Part shown: in pieces, positions 10,536-21,607 of the stretch
Layout: every line of letters begins with the position of its first letter
Numbering within the stretch: position 1 is the stretch's first letter
NCBI GenBank assembly: GCA_949358305.1
Contig: OX442324.1
Span: 8,467,601 to 8,531,600, forward strand
From: Strigamia acuminata
Lineage: Eukaryota; Arthropoda; Chilopoda; Geophilomorpha; Linotaeniidae
DNA: 64,000 nucleotides
Reading direction: 5' to 3'
Notes under the pieces: model-generated
Told to the model about the DNA's origin: nothing
Databases searched by the model: none
Seen by the model: the letters and a program-made list of their open reading frames with translations, nothing else
Made by a program: the position numbers and the translations under genes

Positions 10536-11020
10536 TCGTTGGATTGCATAAAATGAGCAACTGGGCGCGCTGGGGCTTGTGGGGCACTGGCGAAGAATGT
10601 CCCTTCTCGTGTCGGACGAGAACAGCCTCGCGGACGCGTATCATCTGGTTTTGACGCGGAATATTTGTTGCGCTTCTTGCTCTTGCTTCGAGAGCGTTGG
10701 AAAGAAGCTGATGCCTGATTACTCTTGTCGCGTGGGGGATATGGGCATTTGTTGGCATAATGCCCCATCTCATTGCAGTTGAAACATTTAATTTCCGATA
10801 AGGGTCGACGAGGCCGAGAACTCTTCCGGGATTGTTGTTGGCCTTTTGCAGACGTATGCACAGAAGACGAGTGTACATTATGCAATCCCATCGGCTTTAA
10901 TCGCAGATATTCGGAAATCAACTGTTCAGCAACTTTAGTCGGTGTGAAATCCTGGTCAGGCCAGTGATATATGGCAAACGTTGCTTGTGCATATTCAGGC
11001 GGGAGTCGGGTGAGGTATTG
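10409..11020 (-). pseudogene. Copia-A gag C-terminus and protease start
   Basis: Shows the end of the UBN2-type gag (YLTRLPPEYAQATFAIYHW), a CCHC zinc knuckle (CFNCNEMGHYANKC) and the aspartic protease motif in altered form (VDCGATDH instead of DSGATDH). The 5' half of gag lies at 17562-18014 beyond Copia-B. The two halves are one base out of frame at the junction. Confidence 0.8.
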
Positions 11021-11025
11021 ATATG

Positions 11026-11324
11026 TGTGGAAAAGTTGAAAATAAGAGGCAAAATGATAAAAAGCATCGGGAGCTTTATTCGCATCCATTGTGGTGAAAA
11101 CAGGAAAACGCAAGTAATAACAAAGGCAATGATAAAAAGAGATACATAATCGGGCAGAACTAAAACCCGATAAACGAAATCTAAACAAAGCAAAATATAG
11201 GATCTCATAGGATCCAATCAATAAACGATGTCTACAAATTAAGTAACTGATAAATATCGAACATTAGAGTAAACATCGAGTATAAGCAACTATAAATAAA
11301 TCTCGGGGAACAAAAAGGCCAACA
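11026..11324 (-). repeat. Copia-B 3' LTR
   Basis: Minus strand TGTTGGCC to TTTTCCACA, 299 bp, apparently identical to 17258-17556. The tract GAATGGGGGGCTAT on the minus strand (11325-11338) is the polypurine tract. Confidence 0.9.
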
Positions 11325-11500
11325 ATAGCCCCCCATTCTCCGAGATAATAAATAAATCTCAGTCGAAAAGAAACACAAAAACCCAAAAACAATATCGATA
11401 GTCAATTGGTTGCGGTACATAACAAGCAGTGATAAAAATCGGAATCAACCAATTGACAAATGCACAAATGCGGGAAAACAAAAAACTATAATCGAAGAAA

Positions 11501-14500
11501 TTACCGGAAGAAATGTTTGCATAAAAATTGCAAACGGGCAGGCGAGAAAAACTTAGTGAAAATGTCGGCAGGATTTAAATCGCCGGAAATCTTTCGCAAA
11601 ACAAAAACGCCCTCGGTAAGCCAATCCCGCAAAAAGAAATAGCGCACATCGATATGTTTGGTCCGACGATTTTCGATGTCATTCCTCGTAAAATAAATCG
11701 TAGACAACGAATCAGAAAACATCGTCGGAGTGGGCAAACGAAAAATTCGGGTCCGATCGATCGCGCCGTGGAGCCAAACGATCTCCTTCGCGCCATCGAG
11801 AAGTGCCAAAAACTCGGCCTCCATGATGCTTAAAGCACAATAGCGCTGCTTACAGCAGCCCCAGGAGATGGGAACCCCGAAAATCGAAATCGTAAATCCT
11901 CCAAAGCTCTTTCTTGTATCTCGGTCCGAGATCCAAGAGGCGTCGGAGTGCCCTGACAGGATGTCTCCAGTGACCGCGGAAAGGGAAATCGAATAATTCC
12001 GCGTGTTCTTCAAATACTGGAGAACCTGAAGAAGAAGGGCCACGTGCTTTGAGGTGAAGCACGTGTTGTACTGGGACAACAAGATCACCGGAAAGAGGAT
12101 ATCGGGGCGCGTGCGAGAAGCCAAAAACAGAAGCGACCCAATGAGAGAACGGTAAGGGAACTCGTCGTCGTTCAGCACACGTTCTCCCTCTCTAGCGCAA
12201 TTAATCATTGTGCCAACGGTGATCGGGACCCTGCACAGACGCTCGGAGGAAATTCCAAAATCTTCCGCGATCCGATCAATATAATCGCGTTGATGAATGG
12301 AAATATGTCCACCATCGCGATCAAACTGGACGCCTAACAGCTTCGATACCGGACCAAGATCTGTTATCGTGAAAAATCCACGAAGGGCCTTAACAGTTCA
12401 GTCTCGAGGACCGGGTCCTTTGGTGAATAACACCATGTCATCGACATAAACCAGGATGACGGCATCGTAAGTGTCGGAAATGAAAACGCCATTTACACCT
12501 AGAAGCTTGTGGAAATTAATCTCCAACAAGACTTCGACGAGACGAAAATTCCATTGTCGCCCGCTCTGATGAAGGCCGTAAAGAGCCTTATGAAGCCGCC
12601 ACACTTTTCCAGTGTTTTGAGGAGTTTCCCAGCCCCTGGGAATCCTCATGAAGATGGCTTCATCCAAGTTGCCATAAAGATAGGCACCCTTGACATCAAG
12701 GTGTGTGTCTAGCCAGCCAAGAACAACCACTAGAAGCACGAAAAATAGGCGAATCAAGACGTAATTGACCACGGGACTGAAAACCTCGGAATAGTCAACT
12801 CCGTACTTCTGGCTGAAACCCTGAGCCACTAACATCGCCCTAAAACGGCGCACAATGCTTTCTGCATCACGCTTGATGTAGTAGACCCATTTATTCCCCA
12901 CAATGTTTACATCAGGAGGAGGTTTTTCAACTTCCTCGTAAACACCTCGCTCACGAAAGAGATCAAGCTCTTCCTCCATGGCTTTCTGCCAATGGACACG
13001 GTCGGGGCTAGAAATAGCTTCCTTGTAGGTGCGAGAAACCTGGGCAAACAAGGAATGCGCGTACCGTGGTGGTTCGGTAGAATAGCAATCCGCAAACGCT
13101 TCTTCTTCCGAAGTCGTAGGACTGCGAGGAAGAGAAACATTAGGATCTACCGGTGGGGGATCAACCATTTGAACTGGCACATTTCGGGTGCTAAAGTCAA
13201 AGGAATCTCGATCGTATGCTAAACGATTGTCGACGCAATATCGCTCTACGTCGCCATGACTCCGCAATCTGGTACGATCCGGTGGGAAAAAATACACATC
13301 AGTGTGACCCATAGACGCACCAGACTGTCGAATCACCTCAGAACGAGTCCACTTGCCCCCCACAGCCGGAGAACCAGGCGGAGGCTGACGCAGTGGCGAG
13401 TGAACAGGAGGTGGAGGTCCAGGAGGTGGAAGTCCAGGAGGTGGAGGAGGAGGAGCTTGGAGTGCAGGAGCACCACCTTGGGGAACGGGAGGCAATTGGT
13501 CGGAAATAAAATCCGGCTCAAGCTCCACCGATATCGCACCTTCATCAGTGATCTCGGTGCCCTCATAAAAACGAGGATGTCCCCACATGCATTCCTCATC
13601 GAAACGGACATGTTTCGACTCGAAAACCTCTCTGCGCTTAGGGCACCACACGCGATAACCCCGCGTGCGAAAAGCATAGCCAACCACGACGCCAGTCCAG
13701 GCTCGGGATTCGAATTTCGAACCACGGACTTGCTTCGGGATGTGCACGAAACACCTTGACCCAATCACCTTAAGGTGTTTGAGTGGAACAGTCTTGCCAT
13801 ACCACAGACAATAGGGGACAAGATTGTTCAGTGACTTATGTGGGAAGCGGTTCTTCAAATAAATCATAGTAACCGCGAGCTCAGCCCACAGCACTCGAGG
13901 CAAAGACGTCGACAAAAAGAAAGAACGCACGCCCTCAAGTAAGGTGCGGTTAAGGCGTTCCGCGACGCCATTCTGCTCTGGTGTATAGACATTCGTGCGC
14001 TGTGCTTTGATGCCGCGCTGGACTAGGAAATTTTTGAAATTTTTGGAACAAAATTCCATGCCATTATCAGTCCTGACTGCTTTAATGCAGCCAGCCCCCC
14101 ATAAAGTCTCCATCCGAGCATGGAATAGCTTAAAAACTTCGAAAACTTCCCCCTTCGTTTTCATGGGCACAACAAAGGAGTAACGGGAAAAGTCGTCTAC
14201 GATCGTCAGTAAATAACGAGCGCCACCGATGGATGTGGTATTCGAATGACCCCAAACATCCATATGAAGCAAATCTAAAGGCTTCTTGGAAGAAATACCT
14301 TCCTTAATGCTTGGAAATGAAGCACGGGTGGATTTGGCGCGGGCACACACAGCACATGCTGGCAATGCGGAAGTAGAAATTTCTATTCCGGAAGCATTCG
14401 GAGATTTCGCCAAGTGACGGATACCGTCGGCATTAAAATGCCCAAATCTCCGGTACCAAAGCTCCAAATCAGACAACTTTCCCTTCGGGGGTTTGGGAGA

Positions 14501-15931
14501 AGAGGTTGAAACAAGTTCCTCGGCAAAAGTAACATGCCGGACAGGTGACTGCAAAGTCGACGCAGAAAGAACCTGTTTGGGAACTGGGGCGGATGTAGCC
14601 GTAGGAGGCGTCGCAGATGTAAGATCCGCGGGCAAAACATTCCGAAGGGCATATAAATCACCCTTCAGTTTGGCCGTCAAAAGAAATTGTTTGGCTTTAT
14701 CATCAGGGTGATAAATGGACATAACACCATTCGCGGCTGCCAAATGCAGTCCGGCACGATCGATCTTCGATAGGCTCACCAAATTACGCGAGAAAGCAGG
14801 GGCATGCAAAACATTATGCATAGTCACGGGAAAATTAGATCCCCCAGCGCCGCCACGGCCAACTCGCAACACCACATCTCCAATACTATCCACTCGAGAA
14901 CGACCTTCACCTAAAATGATGAAATAATTGGAGACCGGCTTGTAATTGGTGAAACGATCACGCACTGGACACACATGGTCGGAAGAACCCGAATCGATGA
15001 GCCACTCATTCGACGAAGCTGAAGACACATTCGATTCCGATCGCGCGAAGAAATTGATCCCGGTCACCACATTCGAAGAAACAGTAGCCGTCTGCGAAGC
15101 ACCACCATCGCGTCCAAGCTTGCGGTTGCGCGAATTCGAGCGTCGACCACGATTGGCGGATGGAGCGGAAGAGGCAGCGCCTTGGACTCGGGGTTTGGGG
15201 CACTTGTTCGCGTAGTGTCCCATTTCTTTGCAATTGAAACACTGAATTTGCGATAACGGCCGAAAAGGCTTATTCGGCGTACCCGAAGTCGAACTAGTAG
15301 ACTGCAAACTAGTCGATGATCCCGAATCCGCATTCTTCATCTTTAAACGATTAAATTCCGAGAGAAGATGGTCGGTGACTGCCTTTAAGGTGAAATCCGC
15401 CTTGGACCAATGGTAGATCGTTTGCACGGTCGCCTCGTACGAATCCGGTAAAAAATCCAGAAGTTGATAGGCGACATCCGAATCCGAAAATTTGACATCC
15501 AATTCAATCAAAACCGTACGGGCTTTGGTAACCCGGCTAACGAAAACTGACATGTCTTCATTTGGGAGCAAACGCATCATTAGGAAATCTCGGCGGAGTT
15601 TGGCAATTCGGGCAAGAGAAGTCGGTTGAAATGTGGCTTTCAATGCCACCCAGGCGTCGCGAGCGGTGTCGGCAGCGAGAACGATGTCCTGATATTGTGG
15701 CTCAACAAATAAGCCAAGCAAGGCTTTTGCACGTTTGGAGCGGTCATCGTGCAGTTGTTTGCGAGTATCATCCCACGCATCGTTTTTCACAGGAGGTTTC
15801 TCGTCGATAAACTGGTCGACACCTTTCTCGAGCAACAAAAACTGGATGTTGCGAGACCAGGACTCGTAATTATCTGCATTGAGCCGTGCGATGGAGAAAT
15901 GATGCGTGGTTGCCTTGTCGGATTCAGCCAT
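11501..15931 (-). CDS. Copia-B Gag-Pol polyprotein with one premature stop
   Basis: A single frame of 1477 codons from ATG at 15931 to the stop at 11501, interrupted only by TGA at 12398-12400 (codon 1178), just after the RT active site. Gag: UBN2-type capsid, then CCHC knuckle (CFNCKEMGHYANKC, residue about 230). Protease: IDSGSSDH (about 308). Integrase: zinc-binding HHCC, then catalytic D (LLHMDVWG), D (VRTDNG) and E (NGVAERLN). An MBD-like segment lies at 859-914. RT: FSPVVN to YVDDM (about 1163). RNase H: HSDASW, MEAEFLA, DIFTKFF. The length is typical of Copia plus an extra linker domain. Expressed as one polyprotein, it would now end inside RT. Confidence 0.9.
12398..12400 (-). other. 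Premature TGA in Copia-B pol
   Basis: The reading frame is the same before and after (…GPGPRD, stop, TVKALRGFF…), so this is a point change rather than a frameshift. It removes the last fifth of pol, including all of RNase H. A sequencing error would look the same. Confidence 0.8.
13190..13357 (-). other. MBD-like domain in Copia-B Pol
   Basis: Residues 859-914 of the polyprotein align without gaps to the methyl-CpG-binding domain pattern as I know it from MeCP2. W861 matches W104, R868 matches R111, G871 and G875 match G114 and G118, D878 matches D121, Y880 matches Y123, P884 matches P127, R890-S891 match R133-S134 and Y898 matches Y141. The segment closes with SFDFS, the MBD FDF motif. R111 and R133 are the arginines that read methyl-CpG, with D121 and Y123 positioning them. 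It lies after integrase and a Pro-rich linker and before RT. Binding to methylated DNA is inference. Confidence 0.75.
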
Positions 15932-15944
15932 TTCGAGCGGTAAT

Positions 15945-17244
15945 GAAGAGCGGTGTCACTTTGAAAAATGTCGACCGTGGCAAAGAAAAATGCAATTACG
16001 CGCAAGGAAACCGTTGACGATGTTCGAGGCGGATATCCAACGAATGGGCTATACAGGTTACTAGTTAACCCGTCTAAACAATGGCCGTTTAGGAGTTGTC
16101 GGGAATTAACGGCCCTGTGGCCCCCGGATACCCCACTGTCGGGCACGGCAAAATAAATACAATGGTCAAAGTGCAATGACCAAGGCAAGGAATTAAATCT
16201 GCAAAAATAATTAAACTTTTGCAAAAATAATCCCAGGATCCTAAACCGGGTCCCCCAAAAGTTTCACAAAGTTTCACGACTGGGAAGGCGAAAAATATGA
16301 AAATAAGAAAACAAAAGAGGCGAATTAAACAAAATTCGCAGGAGATTCTCTGTTGCGCACACCGGGGTGCGAAAATCCTTCGAAATCGTTGAAAATCCTC
16401 GGCAATCGTCAGCCGCTTCGCACACGTCGTGCGGGAATAATCCAACAAAAAACAGCTAGAAAAATAGATGAAAACATTAGAAATAAGTTCACAAATGTTC
16501 ATGTGCTGGGAAATTGTCGAAAAGTTCAAAAAATCGTCGTACACGGCGCCTCGTGTTCGTATTGCGAGCGAACACGGAAAAATGACGAAAAATCGACGAT
16601 AAACACTCAAAATAAATTCTACAGTACTCACAAATGCTTGTGAAAACAAGCATACAATCCAACAATCCCTGACACAACACAAAAGCACTAAACACAGTGA
16701 AGATCTCGATGAATGTCGACTTGGAAATCCTCGCAATGCGCACGGGCTTACGGCGCAAAAACGATGAAAATCGGCTCGAAAAACTCGGAAATCACCACGA
16801 AAAGTACTCACAATTGTGTGCACAACACGTACACTGCTAAACATAAGCAGGACTCAGTCGCACACAGACGAAAATACGGTGAGAAACGTCGAATCGGGCG
16901 GCTGAAATCATCGTGAACTCGGTTCATCGCAAACATGCACTTTGTCGGCGATCATCGGGAAAAATTGATGGAATTAAATTCCAAAAAGTACTCACACTAG
17001 CTGTACTAAGGCCACAGAACATCCACGAAAATTTGCAGCGTTGAAATCCGTTGCAAATTGCGGAAAAACGATCAAAATCGTCGGGTGTGCAGGCGTGAAG
17101 AAACGAGGTCGGCCATTTTCCCCAGAAGCGAGCAATCGATCAGCGACGAGCAGCAACGTCCCGGACGAAAATCCAAGGGGAAAACGATGTTGGCAACTGC
17201 CAAAAACAACAAAATCGAACTCACAATGATGGAATACACTCTAG
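15945..17244 (-). other. Copia-B leader (untranslated)
   Basis: About 1.3 kb between the primer site and the gag ATG, unusually long for a Copia element. Open frames on either strand are short and resemble no protein. Words of the type CGAAAATCG recur throughout. It may hold packaging and promoter signals. Confidence 0.6.
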
Positions 17245-17257
17245 TCCTCTGCTACCA
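17245..17257 (-). promoter_or_regulatory. Copia-B primer binding site
   Basis: Minus strand TGGTAGCAGAGGA directly after the 5' LTR. It complements the 3' end of initiator tRNA-Met including CCA (13 nt). Confidence 0.85.
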
Positions 17258-17556
17258 TGTGGAAAAGTTGAAAATAAGAGGCAAAATGATAAAAAGCATC
17301 GGGAGCTTTATTCGCATCCATTGTGGTGAAAACAGGAAAACGCAAGTAATAACAAAGGCAATGATAAAAAGAGATACATAATCGGGCAGAACTAAAACCC
17401 GATAAACGAAATCTAAACAAAGCAAAATATAGGATCTCATAGGATCCAATCAATAAACGATGTCTACAAATTAAGTAACTGATAAATATCGAACATTAGA
17501 GTAAACATCGAGTATAAGCAACTATAAATAAATCTCGGGGAACAAAAAGGCCAACA
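17258..17556 (-). repeat. Copia-B 5' LTR
   Basis: 299 bp, apparently identical to the 3' LTR, TGTTGG...CCACA on the minus strand. Confidence 0.9.
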
Positions 17557-17561
17557 ATATG

Positions 17562-18014
17562 CGTGATGCCTGTTGTAACTTCTTTAATGTCTGCTAGTTG
17601 ACGAACAAAATGATCTACTCGATTGATAAAATCCTGCATTTCCTCATTGGGTTCGAGATGTAAAGTCAAGAACTCCGACCGCATTGCTGCCCCACGTGCC
17701 CGCGAACTGGGCGCGTACGCTTTTGCCAGGACGTCCCATGCCTGTTTAGGAGTATCACAATTATCCAGAGCTGAACGCTTAGGTTCGCTGACGTGAATGT
17801 AGATATGTCCGAGAGCTTTGTCCTTCTTGATCATGTAACGTTCCTTTTCCTTTTCAGATAATGTTAACAGGTGGTCTGCCTCTTTCTCCTCCGTTACATG
17901 TCTCCAAAGGCCCTCGGATTTCAAAAGCATCCGCATCGCTCTCTGCCAGGGCTCGTAATTCCCGACAGAGAGGATGGGAATCCTGCTAATCGTCGCTTCC
18001 GTTGTCTTATGCAT
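17562..18014 (-). pseudogene. Copia-A gag N-terminus
   Basis: Starts at ATG 18014 (MHKTTEATIS) and encodes the first 150 residues of a UBN2/DUF4219-type Copia capsid (VGNYEPWQRAMRMLLKSEG, AWDVLAKAYAP, FLTLHLEPNEEM). It stops at the Copia-B insertion and continues at 11020. The Copia-A leader before it (18015-18093, then 27025-27438) is split by Copia-D. Confidence 0.8.
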
Positions 18015-18093
18015 CGTTGTGAAAACTTGGCGCACCGCACAAAACACACGGACTCAGGAAAATGGTATAACGGCGTTCGAAGCACTTCACTAA

Positions 18094-18400
18094 TGTTGAA
18101 TTGTGTTGGAAATCACAATGCATTCCGCGTTTCTGCAGTGGTGTAGAAAACTCCAAGTTAGAAATAAACGACACGACTTGTTAACTGGTTTGAAACATAG
18201 AGAAGAGTGAGTGATTTATTCTGAGTCATGTGACATACCAAAAAGTATACGACGCCACCTTATGGTAACAAATACAAACACACTTGTAAATAGAGCCGTG
18301 GCTATTTGTTTAGCCAAAAGCAAAAGTAAACAAAAGGTCACAATAAATATAAAGTGTTACTGCTTGACAATACGATACGTAAATACATAATATTTCAACA
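18094..18400 (-). repeat. Copia-D 3' LTR
   Basis: Minus strand TGTTGAAATATTATG to CACAATTCAACA, preceded by the polypurine tract ACGAGGGGGCCGAT (18401-18414). Confidence 0.9.
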
Positions 18401-18418
18401 ATCGGCCCCCTCGTATTA

Positions 18419-19161
18419 TCAAGCGCTTAATACATTCATGTCAACCAGGAAACGATTACAGAAATACACAAGATCGGTTTTATCCACGGATTTCGTGAAA
18501 ATATCCGCAAAATTGCACTTAGTGCCCACATGTGTAATTCGAAGGTTATCTCTTCTTACGAGCTCCCGAATGAAGTGATATCTCACGTCGATGTGTTTTG
18601 TTTTGCGGTTTTCGACGTTAGACTTTGTGAAATCAACCGTCGAGATGTTGTCGCATAACACATGGTGATTAAATTTGTCTGCCAGTTCGGAAACAATTTC
18701 GTGTAGTACTTTTAGAATCCATATGTAGTCTTTTACTGTTTCAGTAAGAGCTACATACTCTGCCTCCATGGTCGATAAAGTGACGTTCTCCAATACACGG
18801 GAGAATTTCCTAATAATACAATAGTTCGTCCAATAGAGATTCGGTTGTCCCTATTGTTGGCATAATCGGAATCGCTGTAGCCAACGACCTCAACACGATC
18901 ATTCGGGAAAAGCATCAATCCAAGAGACTTTGTTGTTCTGAGGTAACTGAGTAAATCCAGCAATGCGATCCAATGCTCCCATCCTGGATTAGATTGAAAT
19001 TGGCTAAGGATATTGATGGCATAGGTTAAGTCGGGTCTGGTTCTTGATCCAATAAATGTCAAACACCCAAGTAGATTCCGGTAGGGTATTTTTTCCATAA
19101 TCCTAAAGTCTTCGATCGTGTTCGGACATTGTTGTTTGGTGAGGATGGTAGATTTTACCAT
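18419..19161 (-). pseudogene. Copia-D connection and RNase H
   Basis: Two overlapping frames: YRNLLGCLTFIGSRTRPDLTY, YSDSDYANN and then STMEAEYVALTE, LCDNIS, KTKHIDVRYHFIRE, NFADIFTK. The frame shifts near 18780. The first catalytic Asp appears as YSDSDYA, a common Copia variant. Confidence 0.8.
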
Positions 19162-19170
19162 TGGCTGCGA

Positions 19171-19914
19171 TCAAATCTTCACTGACTTCAAGTGGTCGTC
19201 GAATCTCAGCAAGACCTTGTTGATATAGGTCTTTTGATGTAAGACCATTTGCTCTCTATATGAGAAAAATTCGACGCCTAATAATTTTCTCATCTGTCCC
19301 AAAATGACCAAATCAAATTGTGTTTTGATCATGTTTAATACATTCATTGCATCCTCATGTTGTTTTCCAAAAACGACGATATCGTCGACGTAGACTATCA
19401 AATATGCGATGTTTCCATATTTGTAGACACAGTTGCACCAATTTACGTGTTGCAGCCCGAGTTTCAGCAAAGTGTCCTCCAATTCAATGCCCCACTCCCT
19501 TCCTGACTGGTGCAAACCGTAGATTGCTCGGAGAAGTTTGCAGACGTAACCTTCTTTGTCTCGACAAATAAAGCCTTTTGGCTGGCGCATGTATATCGTT
19601 TTATGTAATTTTGCATACAGGTAAGCACACTTTACGTCGGCCTGGATATAACTCCACTTGAGCATGCAAACAAGCAACGTAAACATAAAACGAACGATGA
19701 AGTCTACTACCGGCGAAAAAGTTTCTTCGTATGACTCGCCATATACTTGTGAGAAGCCTTGCGCGACGAGTCGTGCTTTGTATCGTGCAATCTCCTGCTT
19801 GTCATTCTGTTTGACAGTGTAGATCCACTTACAACCTATCACTTTCGTATCGGGTGGCGGTGGTACCAACTCCCACACTTCACGCTTGTGCATCGTATCA
19901 ATCTCGTCACACAT
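19171..19914 (-). pseudogene. Copia-D reverse transcriptase
   Basis: An RVT_2-type RT with LVPPPPDTKVIGCKWIYTVK, YKARLVAQGFSQ, the first Asp in DVKCAYLYAKL, YGLHQSGREW and the active site YVDDIVVF. The palm motifs are present; the frame is separated from the linker (stop at 19987) and from the next piece by small lesions. Confidence 0.85.
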
Positions 19915-19986
19915 TGCTTGATCCTACTCTTGTTTTTCAGGTGAATTGGCTACTTGTTCAAAGCGCGTCGGTATAAAAACTTCAAG

Positions 19987-21537
19987 TTAATTCGCTTCTA
20001 AGTCAATGTTAATGTCATCTGCAGTAACGTTGGATTCAGAAGGCGTCTTTTTTCTTTTGTTTTCAAAGAGGTGTTCCGGAATGCGAAGATTGTGATCCAC
20101 ACAATAGCGTTTCACTTCCGGAATTGAACGCAATCTTGGTTTATCATATCCTTCGATTGTGTATTCAATGTCTTTTTGACCTGTTGGTCTTGTCTTCTCG
20201 GTCTTTTTCCATACGAGAGCTGGTATGGTCGGAATTGGGTTTGGAAATGCTTGTCCAGGTTGTTGCAAAACGTTTGGTTGCTTCGCTGCTGGCAAGTTGT
20301 GCAATTTATCTTCCGGCTGTCTGAACTTTAACTTAACCGGAGGTAATTCTTCTCCCTTTTTCCTTTTGATAGGCTGTGGCGGGGGTAGCGGTGGCCTCAC
20401 GTCCTCGTCGGAGTAGTATTGACGGTCGTTGTCATAGTCCAAATTATCATTGAGATTATCTATGTACGTCGTGTATCTCTCCGGTAGACCCAGCACGCCT
20501 TCAACTCCGCGCCTGCTCTCAACGAATTTGACATCGCTGGTCTCAATAACTTTTGAAAATTCAGGTAACCAGACTCTGTATCCTTTTGTGATTCTGGAAT
20601 ATCCTAACATGATCCCATGCAGTCCTTTGTTGTCTATTTTTCCATCACGTACTCTCTTCTGCACGAAACAGAGACTTCCAAATTTCCGTAAATGTCGAAG
20701 TGATGGTTTGCGACCATAATATAACTCCATTGGTGTTTTATCTGAGTTTAACTTCGCAATCCTATTCCTAAGATAGTTGAAAGTTAAAATTGCCTCGCCC
20801 CAAAAACGGTGTTCCAGTTGTGCGTCGTAAATGAGAGCTCGCATCCCATTTGCTAATGTCTGGTTCAATCTTTCAGATACGCCGTTTTGGGCGGGTGTGT
20901 ACGCATTTGTCCTTTCGTGTGCGATTCCTTGTTGATCAAGATATTCTCCAAACTTGTTGGAACAAAACTCCATCCCATTGTCCGTGCGGATGGCCAAGAT
21001 TGACTTTCCGAGTAGTCTTTCAATCCGTTTTGCGTGTTTTTGAAAAATGTGGAACACTTTGTCCTTTTGTTTCATTAGGTAAACCGTGGAGTAACGGGAA
21101 AAATCATCCGTAATGGTAAGAAAATACCTATTTCCCGAAAGTGTTGCTGTGTTAAAGGCTCCACATACATCCATGTGCAAGAGCTCCAATGGTTGCTTCG
21201 ACCTAATTCCAGGCAATGATTTATGAGAGATTGACTTTTTCTTCGCCAACGTGCAAACATCACATTGTGTGATTGGCACGTTCAAAATCGGTAGTCCAAC
21301 TACTGCATCCCGCTTGCTCATTTCTTGCACGCTTGGGAAGTGGATATGTCCAAGTCTCTCATGCCATAATCTCGCTTCTTCTGGATTGGATGCCTTCTTA
21401 GTTGAGCTAGTTGATTCTTGTGTTTGTTGTTCTCCAGTACTCGCCTTGTTGCTTTCTTTTAATTTCAATTTTTCAATGTCGAGTTTCAAATCACTTGTTT
21501 TGATATAATAAAGTCTGTCTCTTTTAACTGCTTCCAT
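19987..21537 (-). CDS. Copia-D integrase and MBD-like linker (one open frame)
   Basis: 516 residues without a stop. The zinc-binding region (LWHERLGHIHF, CDVCTLAK) is followed by catalytic D (LLHMDVCG), D (IRTDNGMEF) and E (NGVSERLN), the C-terminal GYRVW region, a Pro-rich linker, and a reduced MBD-like segment at residues about 443-490. It is out of frame with gag and RT in this copy. Confidence 0.85.
   Translation of the reverse strand: MEAVKRDRLYYIKTSDLKLDIEKLKLKESNKASTGEQQTQESTSSTKKASNPEEARLWHERLGHIHFPSVQEMSKRDAVVGLPILNVPITQCDVCTLAKKKSISHKSLPGIRSKQPLELLHMDVCGAFNTATLSGNRYFLTITDDFSRYSTVYLMKQKDKVFHIFQKHAKRIERLLGKSILAIRTDNGMEFCSNKFGEYLDQQGIAHERTNAYTPAQNGVSERLNQTLANGMRALIYDAQLEHRFWGEAILTFNYLRNRIAKLNSDKTPMELYYGRKPSLRHLRKFGSLCFVQKRVRDGKIDNKGLHGIMLGYSRITKGYRVWLPEFSKVIETSDVKFVESRRGVEGVLGLPERYTTYIDNLNDNLDYDNDRQYYSDEDVRPPLPPPQPIKRKKGEELPPVKLKFRQPEDKLHNLPAAKQPNVLQQPGQAFPNPIPTIPALVWKKTEKTRPTGQKDIEYTIEGYDKPRLRSIPEVKRYCVDHNLRIPEHLFENKRKKTPSESNVTADDINIDLEAN
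20065..20211 (-). other. Reduced MBD-like segment in Copia-D
   Basis: W443 to the ELF-like end (EHLFE). W, the first-loop R, D of KDIEY, PRLRS and KRYC follow the MBD order, but the first DNA-contact loop is about four residues shorter and the Tyr equivalent to Y123 is Glu. The position between integrase and RT is the same as in Copia-B. It could be a degenerate or redirected version. Confidence 0.45.
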
Positions 21538-21607
21538 CAGTTGTCGCTTTCATTGTGGATCGTAAACCTTAACCAAACCCGAACCAATTGCCACCTTACA
21601 CCTTGCT

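Larger units (their letters stand above)
11026..17556 (-). mobile_element. Copia-B, full length, TSD ATATG
   Basis: A complete 6531-bp Copia inserted in Copia-A gag, with direct repeats ATATG (11021-11025 and 17557-17561). The two 299-bp LTRs look identical by eye, so the insertion is young. In minus-strand order: 5' LTR, primer site, 1.3-kb leader, gag-pol of 1477 codons with one stop, polypurine tract, 3' LTR. Confidence 0.92.

Noticed and set aside
16089-16844. 251-codon minus frame upstream of Copia-B gag
   Set aside because: It lies in the leader, is Phe/Ser/Arg-rich without motifs, and has comparable open frames on the opposite strand.
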